Source of the DNA: CAWBRY01 sp963791295
GTDB lineage: Bacteria; Bacteroidota; Bacteroidia; Chitinophagales; Chitinophagaceae
Length of the DNA: 64,000 nucleotides
NCBI GenBank assembly: GCA_963791295.1
Contig: CAWBRY010000001.1
Coordinates: forward strand, 744,001 to 808,000
Direction of reading: 5' to 3'
Of this stretch, positions 36,319-45,734 are shown one piece after another (positions within the stretch are counted from its first letter, which is position 1; every line of letters starts with the position of its first letter). The translations under genes and the position numbers were made by a program. The notes under the pieces are model-generated. The model was not told the origin of the DNA and did not search any database. It was given only the letters and a program-made list of their open reading frames with translations.

Positions 36319-36672
36319 ATGCAGGAAGAACAAAATCTTAGGGATCGGGAAATAAAGCTGGACTGGAAGCGCCTGCTGAATTATCCCTCCGCCGTGAGGC
36401 ATGTCCCATTCTTCCTTTTCCTGGCATTACTGGCCGTCATTTATATCTACAACGGACACTATGCCGACAATACCATTCGAAATATCAACCGTACCGCAAC
36501 AGAAGTAAAAGAGTTGCAATATGAATATAAGACAGTGAAGAGTGAAGTGATGTTCAGGAGTAAACAAAGTGAATTAGTGAAGGCTGCTGAGCCACTGGGC
36601 CTGAAAGAGCTGACAACATCACCCGTAGTGCTTATTGAAAAACCAGAAAAACCAACTTCCGGATCCGAATAA
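36319..36672 (+). CDS. ftsL: FtsL-like division protein
   Basis: 117 residues in the place of ftsL. Short cytoplasmic N-terminus, one membrane helix at about 35-52 (PFFLFLALLAVIYIYNG), then a periplasmic coiled-coil segment (about 58-90: NRTATEVKELQYEYKTVKSE) and a short tail. Sequence is poorly conserved in this family; assignment rests on size, topology and position between rsmH and ftsI. A 155-bp gap precedes it, holding a small TACCCC/GGGGTA hairpin near 36266-36285 but no T-tract. Confidence 0.8.
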   Translation: MQEEQNLRDREIKLDWKRLLNYPSAVRHVPFFLFLALLAVIYIYNGHYADNTIRNINRTATEVKELQYEYKTVKSEVMFRSKQSELVKAAEPLGLKELTTSPVVLIEKPEKPTSGSE

Positions 36673-36760
36673 ACGTTGGACCGGACCATATAATAGCACA
36701 ATGATACCGCCTGTATAGCAACCACTATTCGGGCAATCATAAAGAACACAGTGGCAGAAC

Positions 36761-38905
36761 TTGGAAGTTAAACGCGACATATTGTGGAGAGTCTATCTCA
36801 GCTTTCTTGGCATCATCTTGCTAAGTCTGCTGGTACTCAGCCGGGTCTTCTATATCCAGCGCGTTCAGGGAAATTATTGGCGAAGCATGAGCGATAGCCT
36901 TCACCAGAAATTCATTCCTCTTGATGCTGATCGCGGCACTATCTATAGCGAGGATGGGCAAATGCTAAGCACCTCCATTCCCACCTTTGATATCTACATT
37001 GATTTTAATGCGGAAGGCTTAAGAGAAAAAAAAGGAAAACGGTTTAAAGAAAATATAGACTCTTTTGCCATTTCCCTCGCAAATTACTTTGGTGATAAAT
37101 CATCTGCTCAATATAAAAAGGAATTAAAAGCCGCCTATAAAACCGATGAACGGTATTACCCACTGAAGAAGAAACTCAGTTTCGAAGACTATAAAACCTT
37201 TCGCACATTTCCCCTGGCAAGATTCGGAAGAAATCGCAGCGGCGTCATTGTCGAAGTCAATAGCAAACGTCTTTCTCCATTTGGTTTATTAGCGAACCGC
37301 ACCATTGGATTGTCCAGGGAACACGTTGCCAGCAACGGAAGACTGAAAAAGCAAAATGTGGGCCTGGAAAAAAGCTACGACACATTATTGAGTGGTAAGG
37401 ATGGACAAAAACTGGTGAGGTTTATTGCCGGTGGAACGCCTATCCCGGTCGAAGGTTCACAAACGGAACCTGAAAATGGGCGAGATATTTTTACTACGAT
37501 CGATGTGAACATTCAGGACATCACTGAAACAGCGCTGATGAAGATGATGCTGAGCAGTGAATCGCAGTATGGAACAGCCATCGTTATGGAAACGAACACG
37601 GGCAAGATCAAAGCCCTTGCCAATCTCGGCCGCCGCCCGGATGGCAGTTACTGGGAGGATGATAACTATGCGCTGCGACCCACTGAGCCCGGCTCCACCA
37701 TGAAACTCAGCACGCTTCTTTCCGTCCTGGAAAAAGGAAGTTCCTCACTCAACGATCTTGTTGAAGTGGGAACAGCGGGTCAGATGCAGGTTGGCCCCCG
37801 CATGGTAAATGACGCCGAACGAGCTCCAAAATCCGTATTGACAGTAAAGGAATGTTTCGTCCATAGTTCCAACGTCGGCATGAGCAAGCTGGCATATAAA
37901 GGTTTCTCCCGCGACCCGCAGGAATTTAAAACTTATTTGCACCGGTTCTATTTGGACTCCCGTTCACCTGTTGACCTAACTGATGTTCCAAGGCCAAACA
38001 TGGCTTCATTGAAACCCAATCAGGGTGGATTGACAAACATGTTGACCATGAGCTTCGGCTATGCGATACAGGTAAGCCCGCTGCAAACACTCACATTATA
38101 TAATGCCATCGCCAACAATGGCAACCTGATGAAGCCTTACCTGGTCAATAGCATACAGGATAAAGGAATTATCATTAAAGAATTTCATCCAACCATTCTT
38201 GCCAGTAACATTTGCAAGGCAAGTGTAGTTAGTGAGGCCAGGGAATGTATGGAAGCTGTGGTCACGGAAGGCACTGCCCGCGTGGCTTTTAAAGGCATGC
38301 CTTTTCCTGTTGCGGGTAAGACAGGCACTGCACACGTAGCAGATGGACGAATTAAGTATGAAGATGGTGTTTACCAGGCTTCTTTTGTTGGATACTTCCC
38401 GGCTGACAAACCAAAATACACCTGCATTGTAGTCGTTCGCACCAGGCCTCACGCAGCGTTGCACTATGGCGGTCAAATCGGCGCTCCGGTATTTCGTGAA
38501 ATAGCCACACGATTATATGCAATGCACGTTGAAGACAAACAGCCTTTCGTGTATACGGCAGTCAAGGATAGTTCCGCATTTTTCTATTCAGGAAATACGG
38601 ATGACATAAAGAATGTTTTCCAGGCGCTGGAGCTGAACTATACAGATTCTGCTAAACAAAATAAGTGGAGCATCGTGTATGCGGGCAACCGTGCTTCATC
38701 GAATAACCCAATCATGAAAGCGAACACGGTAAGGCAAAAACTGATGCCCAGTGTAAGAGGAATGGGTTTAAAGGATGCGCTGTACCTGTTAGAGAATATG
38801 GGCCTTAAAGTAAAAATTCGAGGAAGGGGAAAAGTGTTGAGTCAATCAGTGCAGCCTGGAGCGGTTTTGACAAAAGGATTATCTGTATACCTCGAACTGA
38901 GTTGA
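36761..38905 (+). CDS. ftsI: Septal peptidoglycan transpeptidase FtsI/PBP3, with PASTA domain
   Basis: Cross-links septal peptidoglycan. N-terminal membrane anchor at about residues 10-30, dimerisation domain with DRGTIYSEDGQMLSTS, then the transpeptidase: active-site serine in PGSTMKLSTL (SxxK, about residue 312), SSN in VHSSNVGMSKL, and KTG in VAGKTGTAHVA. A PASTA domain ends the protein (MPSVRGMGLKDALYLLENMG, about 660-714). 714 residues. The only in-frame start is TTG at 36761. The target of beta-lactams. Confidence 0.95.
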   Translation: MEVKRDILWRVYLSFLGIILLSLLVLSRVFYIQRVQGNYWRSMSDSLHQKFIPLDADRGTIYSEDGQMLSTSIPTFDIYIDFNAEGLREKKGKRFKENIDSFAISLANYFGDKSSAQYKKELKAAYKTDERYYPLKKKLSFEDYKTFRTFPLARFGRNRSGVIVEVNSKRLSPFGLLANRTIGLSREHVASNGRLKKQNVGLEKSYDTLLSGKDGQKLVRFIAGGTPIPVEGSQTEPENGRDIFTTIDVNIQDITETALMKMMLSSESQYGTAIVMETNTGKIKALANLGRRPDGSYWEDDNYALRPTEPGSTMKLSTLLSVLEKGSSSLNDLVEVGTAGQMQVGPRMVNDAERAPKSVLTVKECFVHSSNVGMSKLAYKGFSRDPQEFKTYLHRFYLDSRSPVDLTDVPRPNMASLKPNQGGLTNMLTMSFGYAIQVSPLQTLTLYNAIANNGNLMKPYLVNSIQDKGIIIKEFHPTILASNICKASVVSEARECMEAVVTEGTARVAFKGMPFPVAGKTGTAHVADGRIKYEDGVYQASFVGYFPADKPKYTCIVVVRTRPHAALHYGGQIGAPVFREIATRLYAMHVEDKQPFVYTAVKDSSAFFYSGNTDDIKNVFQALELNYTDSAKQNKWSIVYAGNRASSNNPIMKANTVRQKLMPSVRGMGLKDALYLLENMGLKVKIRGRGKVLSQSVQPGAVLTKGLSVYLELS

Positions 38906-38938
38906 AAATAATTAATGACTGCCACTGGCGGTAGGGAT

Positions 38939-40405
38939 ATGCGCTTTTTGAAGGACATATTATATAAGGTAAGTATCCGGTCAGTAGCAGGGTCCACGAA
39001 TATAGAGGTGACGGATATTCAGATTGATTCGAGAAAAGTAAAGCCAGGCGGAGTGTTCATCGCAGTTAGAGGAGCTGCAGCGGATGGCCACCAGTTCATT
39101 GAAAAAGCGATTGCTGCGGGTGCCGTTGCCATCGTGGCAGAGGAGATGCCTGTGCAGAAAAAAGATGGGGTCGTCTTCGTTGAGGTCGAGAATAGTGCAG
39201 AAGCAGCGGGATACATAGCACATCATTTTTTTGATCAGCCGTCCGCGAAAATGAAAGTAGTGGCCGTGACGGGCACCAATGGAAAAACTACAGTTGCTAC
39301 ATTATTATATAAGCTCTTTACATCGCTGGGTTATAAATGCGGGTTGTTAAGCACGGTGGAAAATCAGATTGGTGATAAGAAAGTGCCGGCTACTCATACC
39401 ACACCGGATTCCATCAGCCTGAATGCGCTGTTGAAAGAAATGGTAGATGAAGGCTGCACGCATGTGTTTATGGAAGCAAGTTCTCATGCAATCCAACAGC
39501 ACCGGATCACGGGTCTTCAGTTTCTGGGAGGGATTTTTACCAACATCACCCATGATCACCTGGATTACCATAAAACGTTTGATGAGTATATCCGGGTGAA
39601 AAAGTCCTTCTTCGATTCACTCTCCTCCGCTTCGTTTGCCATCAGCAATGCGGACGATAAAAGAGGAGCGGTGATGCTTCAGAACACGCAGGCCAAGAAA
39701 TATTTCTACAGCCTGAAAACGCTGGCCGATTTCAAAGGAAAGATCCTTGAAAACTCGCTCAACGGTTTACTGATGATAGTAAATGAAGTAGAAGTTCATT
39801 TTCGTTTGATCGGTGAATTTAATGCGTACAACGTGCTCGGGGTTTTTGGTGCAGCGACTTGCATGGGGGAGGAAAAACAGGAAGTGCTGAGATGCCTGAG
39901 TGTGTTGACCGGGGCGGAGGGAAGATTTGAATATATGATATCGGCCCGGGACAGGCTCGTTGCCATCGTTGACTATGCACATACACCGGATGCTCTGTTG
40001 AATGTATTAGCAACGATCAAAAAGCTGAAGAAAGGTTATGAGCAGGTGATCACGGTGGTGGGATGTGGGGGAGACCGGGACAAAACGAAACGACCGGTGA
40101 TGGCTGAAGCAGCCTGCGAACATAGTGATAAGGCCATCTTCACCAGTGACAATCCGAGAAGTGAAGATCCGGAGCAGATTCTTCGGGATATGGAGGCAGG
40201 GGTGAATGTAACGGCGCGAAGAAAATATATATCGATCGTGGATAGGAGAGAGGCGATAAAAACAGCGATCAGTCTCGCGAAACCCGAAGACATCATATTA
40301 GTGGCGGGTAAGGGACATGAAAAGTACCAGGAGATAAAAGGAGTCAGGAGGCATTTTGACGATAAAGAGGTAGTGAAGGAAATGTTCGAAGTATTGGGAC
40401 GATAA
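38939..40405 (+). CDS. murE: UDP-MurNAc-tripeptide synthetase MurE
   Basis: Adds the third stem-peptide residue to UDP-MurNAc-L-Ala-D-Glu in the cytoplasm. ATP site VTGTNGKTTVATLLYKL near residue 110; NITHDHLDYHKTFDEY; DYAHTPDALLNVL; GCGGDRDKTKRP; and TSDNPRSEDPEQI. The DNPR motif marks enzymes that use meso-diaminopimelate, so the wall is likely DAP-type. The start is set at 38939 (MRFLKDILYKV); an ATG at 38915, 9 bp after ftsI, would add eight residues. Confidence 0.95.
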   Translation: MRFLKDILYKVSIRSVAGSTNIEVTDIQIDSRKVKPGGVFIAVRGAAADGHQFIEKAIAAGAVAIVAEEMPVQKKDGVVFVEVENSAEAAGYIAHHFFDQPSAKMKVVAVTGTNGKTTVATLLYKLFTSLGYKCGLLSTVENQIGDKKVPATHTTPDSISLNALLKEMVDEGCTHVFMEASSHAIQQHRITGLQFLGGIFTNITHDHLDYHKTFDEYIRVKKSFFDSLSSASFAISNADDKRGAVMLQNTQAKKYFYSLKTLADFKGKILENSLNGLLMIVNEVEVHFRLIGEFNAYNVLGVFGAATCMGEEKQEVLRCLSVLTGAEGRFEYMISARDRLVAIVDYAHTPDALLNVLATIKKLKKGYEQVITVVGCGGDRDKTKRPVMAEAACEHSDKAIFTSDNPRSEDPEQILRDMEAGVNVTARRKYISIVDRREAIKTAISLAKPEDIILVAGKGHEKYQEIKGVRRHFDDKEVVKEMFEVLGR

Positions 40406-40433
40406 ACGATATCCAAGAAACCAGGAAACCAAC

Positions 40434-41711
40434 ATGCTTTACCATTTATTTGATTGGTTCAAGGAAAAAGAAATCCGATTCCCGGGCAGCGCATTGGTCC
40501 AGTTCATCACATTCAGGATGCTGCTCGCCATGTTGTTATCGTTGATCATCACTACGGTGTATGGAAAGAAGCTGATCAATTACCTGCGAAGAAAGCAGGT
40601 AGGGGAGACCGTGAGAGACCTGGGACTGGCCGGCGAACAAACCAAGAAAGGTACCCCCACCATGGGCGGCATCATCATCATTCTTGCTATCATAATCCCT
40701 ACCCTTTTATTGGCAAATCTGAATAAGGTTTATATACGGTTGATGTTGATCAGTACGGTGTGGTTGGGAGTCATTGGTTTTATTGATGACTATTTAAAAT
40801 TACGGGCTAAGAGAATTGCCCTTCAAAAAGGAGTATCGTATAAGAAAGGAGATAAGGATGGATTGGCGGGATGGTTTAAGATCCTGGGGCAGGTTGGATT
40901 GGGGATCATTGTCGGGGCCACTCTTTATTTCAATAGCAACGTAAAAATTTGGCGGGAATTCATCGGAACTCCTGCCGCCAGCGATACGAGTATTATTCGA
41001 ACAGCGATCAATGGAAAAGAAAGATATTTTGTTGAAACCAAGGTGCCAGTGACAACTATTCCTTTTGTAAAAAATCATGAGTTTAATTATTCCAAGCTGC
41101 TTCCGCCGGCATGGAGAGACTATAGCTGGATATTGTATATACTGATCGTGATATTCATCATTACTGCTGTTTCGAATGGATCGAATATCACAGACGGGTT
41201 GGATGGCCTGGCGACAGGCACCTCGGCATTGATAGGCGTCCTATTGGGAATATTTGCCTATGCCAGCGGCAACCTGGTGTTTGCCGACTACCTCAACATT
41301 ATGTATATACCCAACCTGGGTGAGCTATCCATATTCATTGCGGCCATGATAGGCGCCTGCGTTGGATTTCTATGGTATAATTCTTATCCGGCACAGGTTT
41401 TCATGGGTGATACCGGCAGTCTTTCGCTTGGCGGCATCATTGCAGCGTTGGCGATCATTGTTCACAAGGAATTATTGATACCCATTTTCTGCGGAATGTT
41501 TTTCGTAGAACTCCTGAGTGTGATGATACAGGTTAGTTATTTCAAATACACGAAAAGGAAATTCGGAGAAGGTCGGAGGGTCTTCCTGATGAGTCCTTTG
41601 CATCATCACTACCAGAAAAAGGGTTTGCATGAAGCGAAGATCGTAACGAGGTTTTGGATCATGACCGTATTGTGTGTGGTATTGAGCATTGTGACTTTAA
41701 AGTTGAGATAG
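40434..41711 (+). CDS. mraY: Phospho-N-acetylmuramoyl-pentapeptide transferase MraY
   Basis: Integral-membrane enzyme that makes lipid I from UDP-MurNAc-pentapeptide and undecaprenyl phosphate. About ten helices over 425 residues. Signatures: KKGTPTMGGIIII, GFIDDYLKL with catalytic Asp pair, NITDGLDGLATGTSAL, SYPAQVFMGDTGSLSLGG, and MSPLHHHYQKKG near the end. The extra length around residues 180-230 is a periplasmic/cytoplasmic loop typical of Bacteroidota. 28 bp after murE. Confidence 0.96.
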   Translation: MLYHLFDWFKEKEIRFPGSALVQFITFRMLLAMLLSLIITTVYGKKLINYLRRKQVGETVRDLGLAGEQTKKGTPTMGGIIIILAIIIPTLLLANLNKVYIRLMLISTVWLGVIGFIDDYLKLRAKRIALQKGVSYKKGDKDGLAGWFKILGQVGLGIIVGATLYFNSNVKIWREFIGTPAASDTSIIRTAINGKERYFVETKVPVTTIPFVKNHEFNYSKLLPPAWRDYSWILYILIVIFIITAVSNGSNITDGLDGLATGTSALIGVLLGIFAYASGNLVFADYLNIMYIPNLGELSIFIAAMIGACVGFLWYNSYPAQVFMGDTGSLSLGGIIAALAIIVHKELLIPIFCGMFFVELLSVMIQVSYFKYTKRKFGEGRRVFLMSPLHHHYQKKGLHEAKIVTRFWIMTVLCVVLSIVTLKLR

Positions 41712-41817
41712 AACACTATCCCGTGGAATGCCTCGGGACCTGTCCAATAAAATTGTGTTGCAGTTGTAATTGGATCAGATGCTTATGAAGAACCAAGTTC
41801 CGTACACCTAAACAACG

Positions 41818-43158
41818 ATGAGCAAACGAATGGTCATATTGGGCGCCGGTGAAAGCGGTGTGGGTGCCGCACTCCTGGCCGTCAAGCAGGGATATGAAGT
41901 ATTCGTTTCCGATGGAAGTTCTTTGAAAGAAAATTATCGTAACGATCTGCAACGGGCAGGTATTCCATTTGAAGAAGGTACGCAGGATGAAGACAGGATC
42001 CTTCAATCTGACGAAGTAGTTAAGAGTCCGGGAATTCCGGAAAAGAATGAACTCGTCAAAAAGATCAGGAAAAAAGGGATTCCGGTCATCAGTGAGATCG
42101 AACTAGCATTCCGGTTTAAGGGCCACAGCAAGATCATCGCCGTTACCGGCAGCAATGGAAAGACGACGACCACTGCATTGACTTTTCATATCTGTCAGGC
42201 CGCCGGACTGGATAGTGCATTGGTGGGCAACATTGGTCATTCCTTCGCGCACCAGGTATCGGAGGATCCAAAACCATTGTATGTGGCAGAGATCAGCAGC
42301 TTCCAGTTGGATGATTGCAAGACCTTCCGGCCGGATGTCGCCATTCTAACCAATATCACTGAAGATCACCTGGATCGTTACGAATATCAATTTGAGAATT
42401 ATATCCGAAGCAAATTCAGGATCACGATGAACCAGGACGCGCGCGATCATTTCATTTACAACGCGGATGATGAAGTAACTATGAAATACATCGAACAATT
42501 CAATATTCAATCAAACCAATTGCCAATTAGCATGAAAAGAGAACTACCTAACGGAGCCTTTATAAAAGACGGGGATATGTATATCAGGACAGGCCAGGAT
42601 TTTGCGACGATGAGCGTATTTGATTTTGCCCTGAAGGGCAAGCATAACCAATACAATACTATGGCCGCCTGTGTGGCAGCCACCACCATGGATATACACA
42701 AAGAAAAGATCCGGGAAGCGATACAAAATTTCCGCAGCCTGGAACACCGAATGGAATATGTAGCGACCGTCAGAGGCATTGAATTTATTAATGATAGTAA
42801 GGCTACAAATGTCAACTCCACCTGGTATGCCCTGGAAAGCATGAGCAAGCCAACGATCCTGATCATGGGTGGGGTGGACAAAGGAAATGATTATTCATTG
42901 ATTGCCGACCTCGTCAAAGAAAAGGTAAGAGCAATCATTTGCCTGGGAACCAATAATGAAAATATTCATGCGGCTTTCGGGAATGTTATAAGCCCTATAG
43001 TAAACACGGGCAGCGCTGTTGAGGCAGTAAAGACCGCATTTCACTTTGCGCAAAAAGGAAATGTGGTCTTACTGAGCCCGGCCTGTGCAAGTTTTGATTT
43101 ATTTAAAAATTATGAGGATCGCGGCAATCAGTTCAAGCAGGCGGTGAAGGAGCTGTAG
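41818..43158 (+). CDS. murD: UDP-MurNAc-L-alanine:D-glutamate ligase MurD
   Basis: Adds D-Glu to UDP-MurNAc-L-Ala. N-terminal UDP-binding MVILGAGESGVGAALLA, ATP loop AVTGSNGKTTTTALTFH near residue 110, SSFQLDDCKTFRPDVAILTNITEDHLDRY, SLEHRMEYV, and NDSKATNVNSTWYALESM. 446 residues, complete. A 106-bp gap separates it from mraY. Confidence 0.95.
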   Translation: MSKRMVILGAGESGVGAALLAVKQGYEVFVSDGSSLKENYRNDLQRAGIPFEEGTQDEDRILQSDEVVKSPGIPEKNELVKKIRKKGIPVISEIELAFRFKGHSKIIAVTGSNGKTTTTALTFHICQAAGLDSALVGNIGHSFAHQVSEDPKPLYVAEISSFQLDDCKTFRPDVAILTNITEDHLDRYEYQFENYIRSKFRITMNQDARDHFIYNADDEVTMKYIEQFNIQSNQLPISMKRELPNGAFIKDGDMYIRTGQDFATMSVFDFALKGKHNQYNTMAACVAATTMDIHKEKIREAIQNFRSLEHRMEYVATVRGIEFINDSKATNVNSTWYALESMSKPTILIMGGVDKGNDYSLIADLVKEKVRAIICLGTNNENIHAAFGNVISPIVNTGSAVEAVKTAFHFAQKGNVVLLSPACASFDLFKNYEDRGNQFKQAVKEL

Positions 43159-43184
43159 CTTATTATATAAAGAGTTTTAAAAGT

Positions 43185-43322
43185 ATGTATATGAAATGGT
43201 ATGTAAAGTTTCAAGCGTATATAAGGTTAGAGTGGAAGAAAAAACATCCGCTATACCGCAGGTATGATCTGTATCCCAGCTACCTTATCTGTCAAAAAAC
43301 GAAACCACGAACTAAAAGATAA
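43185..43322 (+). CDS. Possible 45-residue basic, aromatic-rich peptide between murD and ftsW
   Basis: An ATG-to-TAA frame within the murD-ftsW gap. Translation is rich in Lys/Arg and Tyr/Trp (for example KWYVKFQAYIRLEWKKKHPL), no membrane helix, no family recognised. Ends 11 bp before the preferred ftsW start, so translational coupling would be possible. The length is within what chance allows. Confidence 0.2.
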   Translation: MYMKWYVKFQAYIRLEWKKKHPLYRRYDLYPSYLICQKTKPRTKR

Positions 43323-43332
43323 AATTGTAGAA

Positions 43333-44586
43333 ATGGACTTCACGCCGCAGATAGAGAAGAATTCCTTGAAGGGATGGGCTCCGAGCCTGGTGAATAAGAC
43401 CAGGGGAGATAAGGTGATATGGGCGCTGGTGATCTTACTGGTGCTGGTGTCGCTGCTGGCTGTATATAGCGCTACCGGTTCCCTGGCATATAAGAATTAC
43501 AAAGGCAACACGGAAATTTATCTGTTCAAGCAGTTTGCTTTTATCATCGTCGGTATTATGGTGATCTACTTTGCACACCTGGTGAATTATACATTTTATT
43601 CAAGGGCGGCAAAAATTTTATTCATCATATCCCTGCCTCTTTTGCTCTATACACTATTCTTTGGCATTCGAATGAACGAAGGCAGCCGGTGGATACGTCT
43701 GCCCTTTATCAATATGACCATGCAGACCTCGGACCTGGCGAAACTGACCTTGTTTATATACCTCGCCCGGCTATTGAGCAAGAAACAGGAAGTGATCAAA
43801 GATTTCAAGAAAGGATTTTTGCCGGTGATAGCTCCGGTGATCCTCACCTGTGTATTGATTGCTCCTGCTAACTTATCTACCGCTATGCTCCTCGGGGTGA
43901 GTTGCCTGATGCTTTTATTTATCGGTAGAGTAAGGACGCGTCATATATTAATGACGATTGGAATTGCGATGGTCCCTCTACTTTTTCTCGTGCTTGCAGC
44001 GGTTGTCCGTCACCGTTCGACGAATGACGAGGTCACCGTGACAGCGAAGAAAGGTTCAATAGGAGTGATGGGCCGGGTTGATACATGGATTGCCCGCGTG
44101 GAAAACTTTATTTACTCCGGTAAGGAAACCTCTAATGATGACGCGTACCAGGTAAACCAGGCGAAGATCGCCATTGCCAAGGGAGGCGCATTCGGAGTGG
44201 GGCCGGGTAACAGCACCACCAGGGATTACCTGCCCCAGGCTTACAATGATTTCATATTTGCAATCATCATTGAAGAATATGGACTGATTGGCGGGGCATT
44301 GATGGTTTTTATTTACCTGGTATTTCTGTTTCGTTGTATACGGATATTTAAAAGATGTCCATTCGCTTTTGGGGCCTTCCTTGCGCTGGGTCTGAGTTTT
44401 ACCCTGGTACTGCAGGCCCTCGCAAACATGGCTGTAACAGTAAACTTATTTCCCGTGACCGGAGTGACGCTGCCTTTAATTAGCATGGGGGGAACCAGTT
44501 TCATTTTTACCTGCCTGGCGATCGGGATCATATTGAGTGTGGCCAGGAACGTCGAACAGTCGGAAGGACAAAAAGAAATGCTTTGA
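43333..44586 (+). CDS. ftsW: Septal peptidoglycan glycosyltransferase FtsW
   Basis: SEDS-family membrane polymerase working with FtsI at the septum. About ten helices; conserved patterns LAVYSATGSLAYK, a GSRWIRLPFINMTMQTSDLAKL block (ending near residue 140), IAIAKGGAFGVGPGNSTTRDYLPQAYNDFIFAIIIEE, and VTGVTLPLISMGGTSF. The start at 43333 (MDFTPQIEKNSLKGW) is preferred; the frame is open 23 codons earlier. It overlaps none of its neighbours and is followed by murG after 3 bp. Confidence 0.94.
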   Translation: MDFTPQIEKNSLKGWAPSLVNKTRGDKVIWALVILLVLVSLLAVYSATGSLAYKNYKGNTEIYLFKQFAFIIVGIMVIYFAHLVNYTFYSRAAKILFIISLPLLLYTLFFGIRMNEGSRWIRLPFINMTMQTSDLAKLTLFIYLARLLSKKQEVIKDFKKGFLPVIAPVILTCVLIAPANLSTAMLLGVSCLMLLFIGRVRTRHILMTIGIAMVPLLFLVLAAVVRHRSTNDEVTVTAKKGSIGVMGRVDTWIARVENFIYSGKETSNDDAYQVNQAKIAIAKGGAFGVGPGNSTTRDYLPQAYNDFIFAIIIEEYGLIGGALMVFIYLVFLFRCIRIFKRCPFAFGAFLALGLSFTLVLQALANMAVTVNLFPVTGVTLPLISMGGTSFIFTCLAIGIILSVARNVEQSEGQKEML

Positions 44587-44589
44587 AGA

Positions 44590-45681
44590 TTGAGCAAGCG
44601 GATCACTATAGCAGGTGGGGGCACCGGAGGACATATTTTTCCCGCCATTGCCATAGCCAATGCGCTGAAAAAAATAGAACCTGGTATTGAGATCCTGTTC
44701 ATCGGTGCGAAAGGAAAAATGGAAATGGAAAAAGTGCCCCAGGCAGGATATAAAATAAGAGGGTTGGACATAGCGGGTTACAATCGAAGCTCTTTGATAA
44801 AGAATATTGGCTTACCGTTCAAATTGTTAAGAAGTTTCCTTCAGGTCCGGTCGATCTTAAGAGAATTCAAGCCGGATGCAGCCCTGGGTGTAGGCGGTTA
44901 TTCCAGCTTTCCCGTATTGAGGATCGCTCAGGCTAAAGGGATTCCAACCTTTATTCATGAATCGAATTCGTTTGCAGGTAAGTCTAATATTTTATTGGGC
45001 AAAAAAGCAACGAAGGTTTTCACAGGAACAGGAGGGATGGAAAAATTTTTCCCTGCCAATAAGATCGTGGTCACCGGAAATCCGGTTCGAAGCAGTATTT
45101 CACAATCGACGATCACACAACAGGCTGCGTTGAATTACTTCACATTGGGTCAGGCAAAAAAAACCGTATTGGTTTTTGGAGGAAGTCTCGGTGCGAAGTC
45201 TATCAATGAAGCAGTGAACAAGGGATTGGATGAAATATTGAATGCAGGATTGCAACTCATTTGGCAGACTGGTAAGCCATATATCGAAAAGGCCCGTGAG
45301 CGCACTAAAGGAAAATCGTCTGTGTGGGTGAGCGATTTTATACCAGACATGGAATATGCCTATGCGGCCGCAGATATAGTTGTCTCCCGGTCGGGGGCAA
45401 TGACTGTTGCGGAACTGTGCGTGGTTAAAAAACCTGTCTTATTCGTACCCTATCCTTTTGCTGCGGAAGATCATCAAACAGCGAATGCTATGAAATTGGT
45501 GAATAAGAATGCCGCATTGATGGTTAATGACAGGGAAGCAATGGAAAAAATAGCGCCCATGGTGATTCAATTGGCTGCGGACAAGAACAAGCAATTGGAA
45601 TTGGAAAAAAATATATCGGAATTCGCGATAACCAATGCTGATAAAATAATTGCAGAAGAAATTCTGAAAGTGATTCAATGA
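44590..45681 (+). CDS. murG: UDP-GlcNAc:lipid I transferase MurG
   Basis: Adds GlcNAc to lipid I to make lipid II on the inner membrane face. Opening ITIAGGGTGGHIFPAIAIA, ALGVGGYSSFPVLRIAQ, HESNSFAGKSNILLG, VTGNPVR, VFGGSLGAKSINEAV, VVSRSGAMTVAELCVVKKP and FAAEDHQTANA. 363 residues. Start is TTG at 44590, 3 bp after the ftsW stop; no ATG precedes the conserved beginning, so it is probably translationally coupled to ftsW. Confidence 0.95.
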   Translation: MSKRITIAGGGTGGHIFPAIAIANALKKIEPGIEILFIGAKGKMEMEKVPQAGYKIRGLDIAGYNRSSLIKNIGLPFKLLRSFLQVRSILREFKPDAALGVGGYSSFPVLRIAQAKGIPTFIHESNSFAGKSNILLGKKATKVFTGTGGMEKFFPANKIVVTGNPVRSSISQSTITQQAALNYFTLGQAKKTVLVFGGSLGAKSINEAVNKGLDEILNAGLQLIWQTGKPYIEKARERTKGKSSVWVSDFIPDMEYAYAAADIVVSRSGAMTVAELCVVKKPVLFVPYPFAAEDHQTANAMKLVNKNAALMVNDREAMEKIAPMVIQLAADKNKQLELEKNISEFAITNADKIIAEEILKVIQ

Positions 45682-45711
45682 TTGGTTCAGGCAATACTGT
45701 CCTTATGAATT

Positions 45712-45725
45712 CCCCCTTCGGGGGG
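45712..45725 (+). repeat. CCCCC-TTC-GGGGG hairpin in front of murC
   Basis: A stable 5-bp G/C stem with a 3-base loop lies 10 bp before the chosen murC ATG, inside the murG-murC gap. It would cover the ribosome-binding region. Similar C-rich/G-rich hairpins are frequent between Bacteroidota genes. Confidence 0.45.
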
Positions 45726-45734
45726 CTTGAAAAA

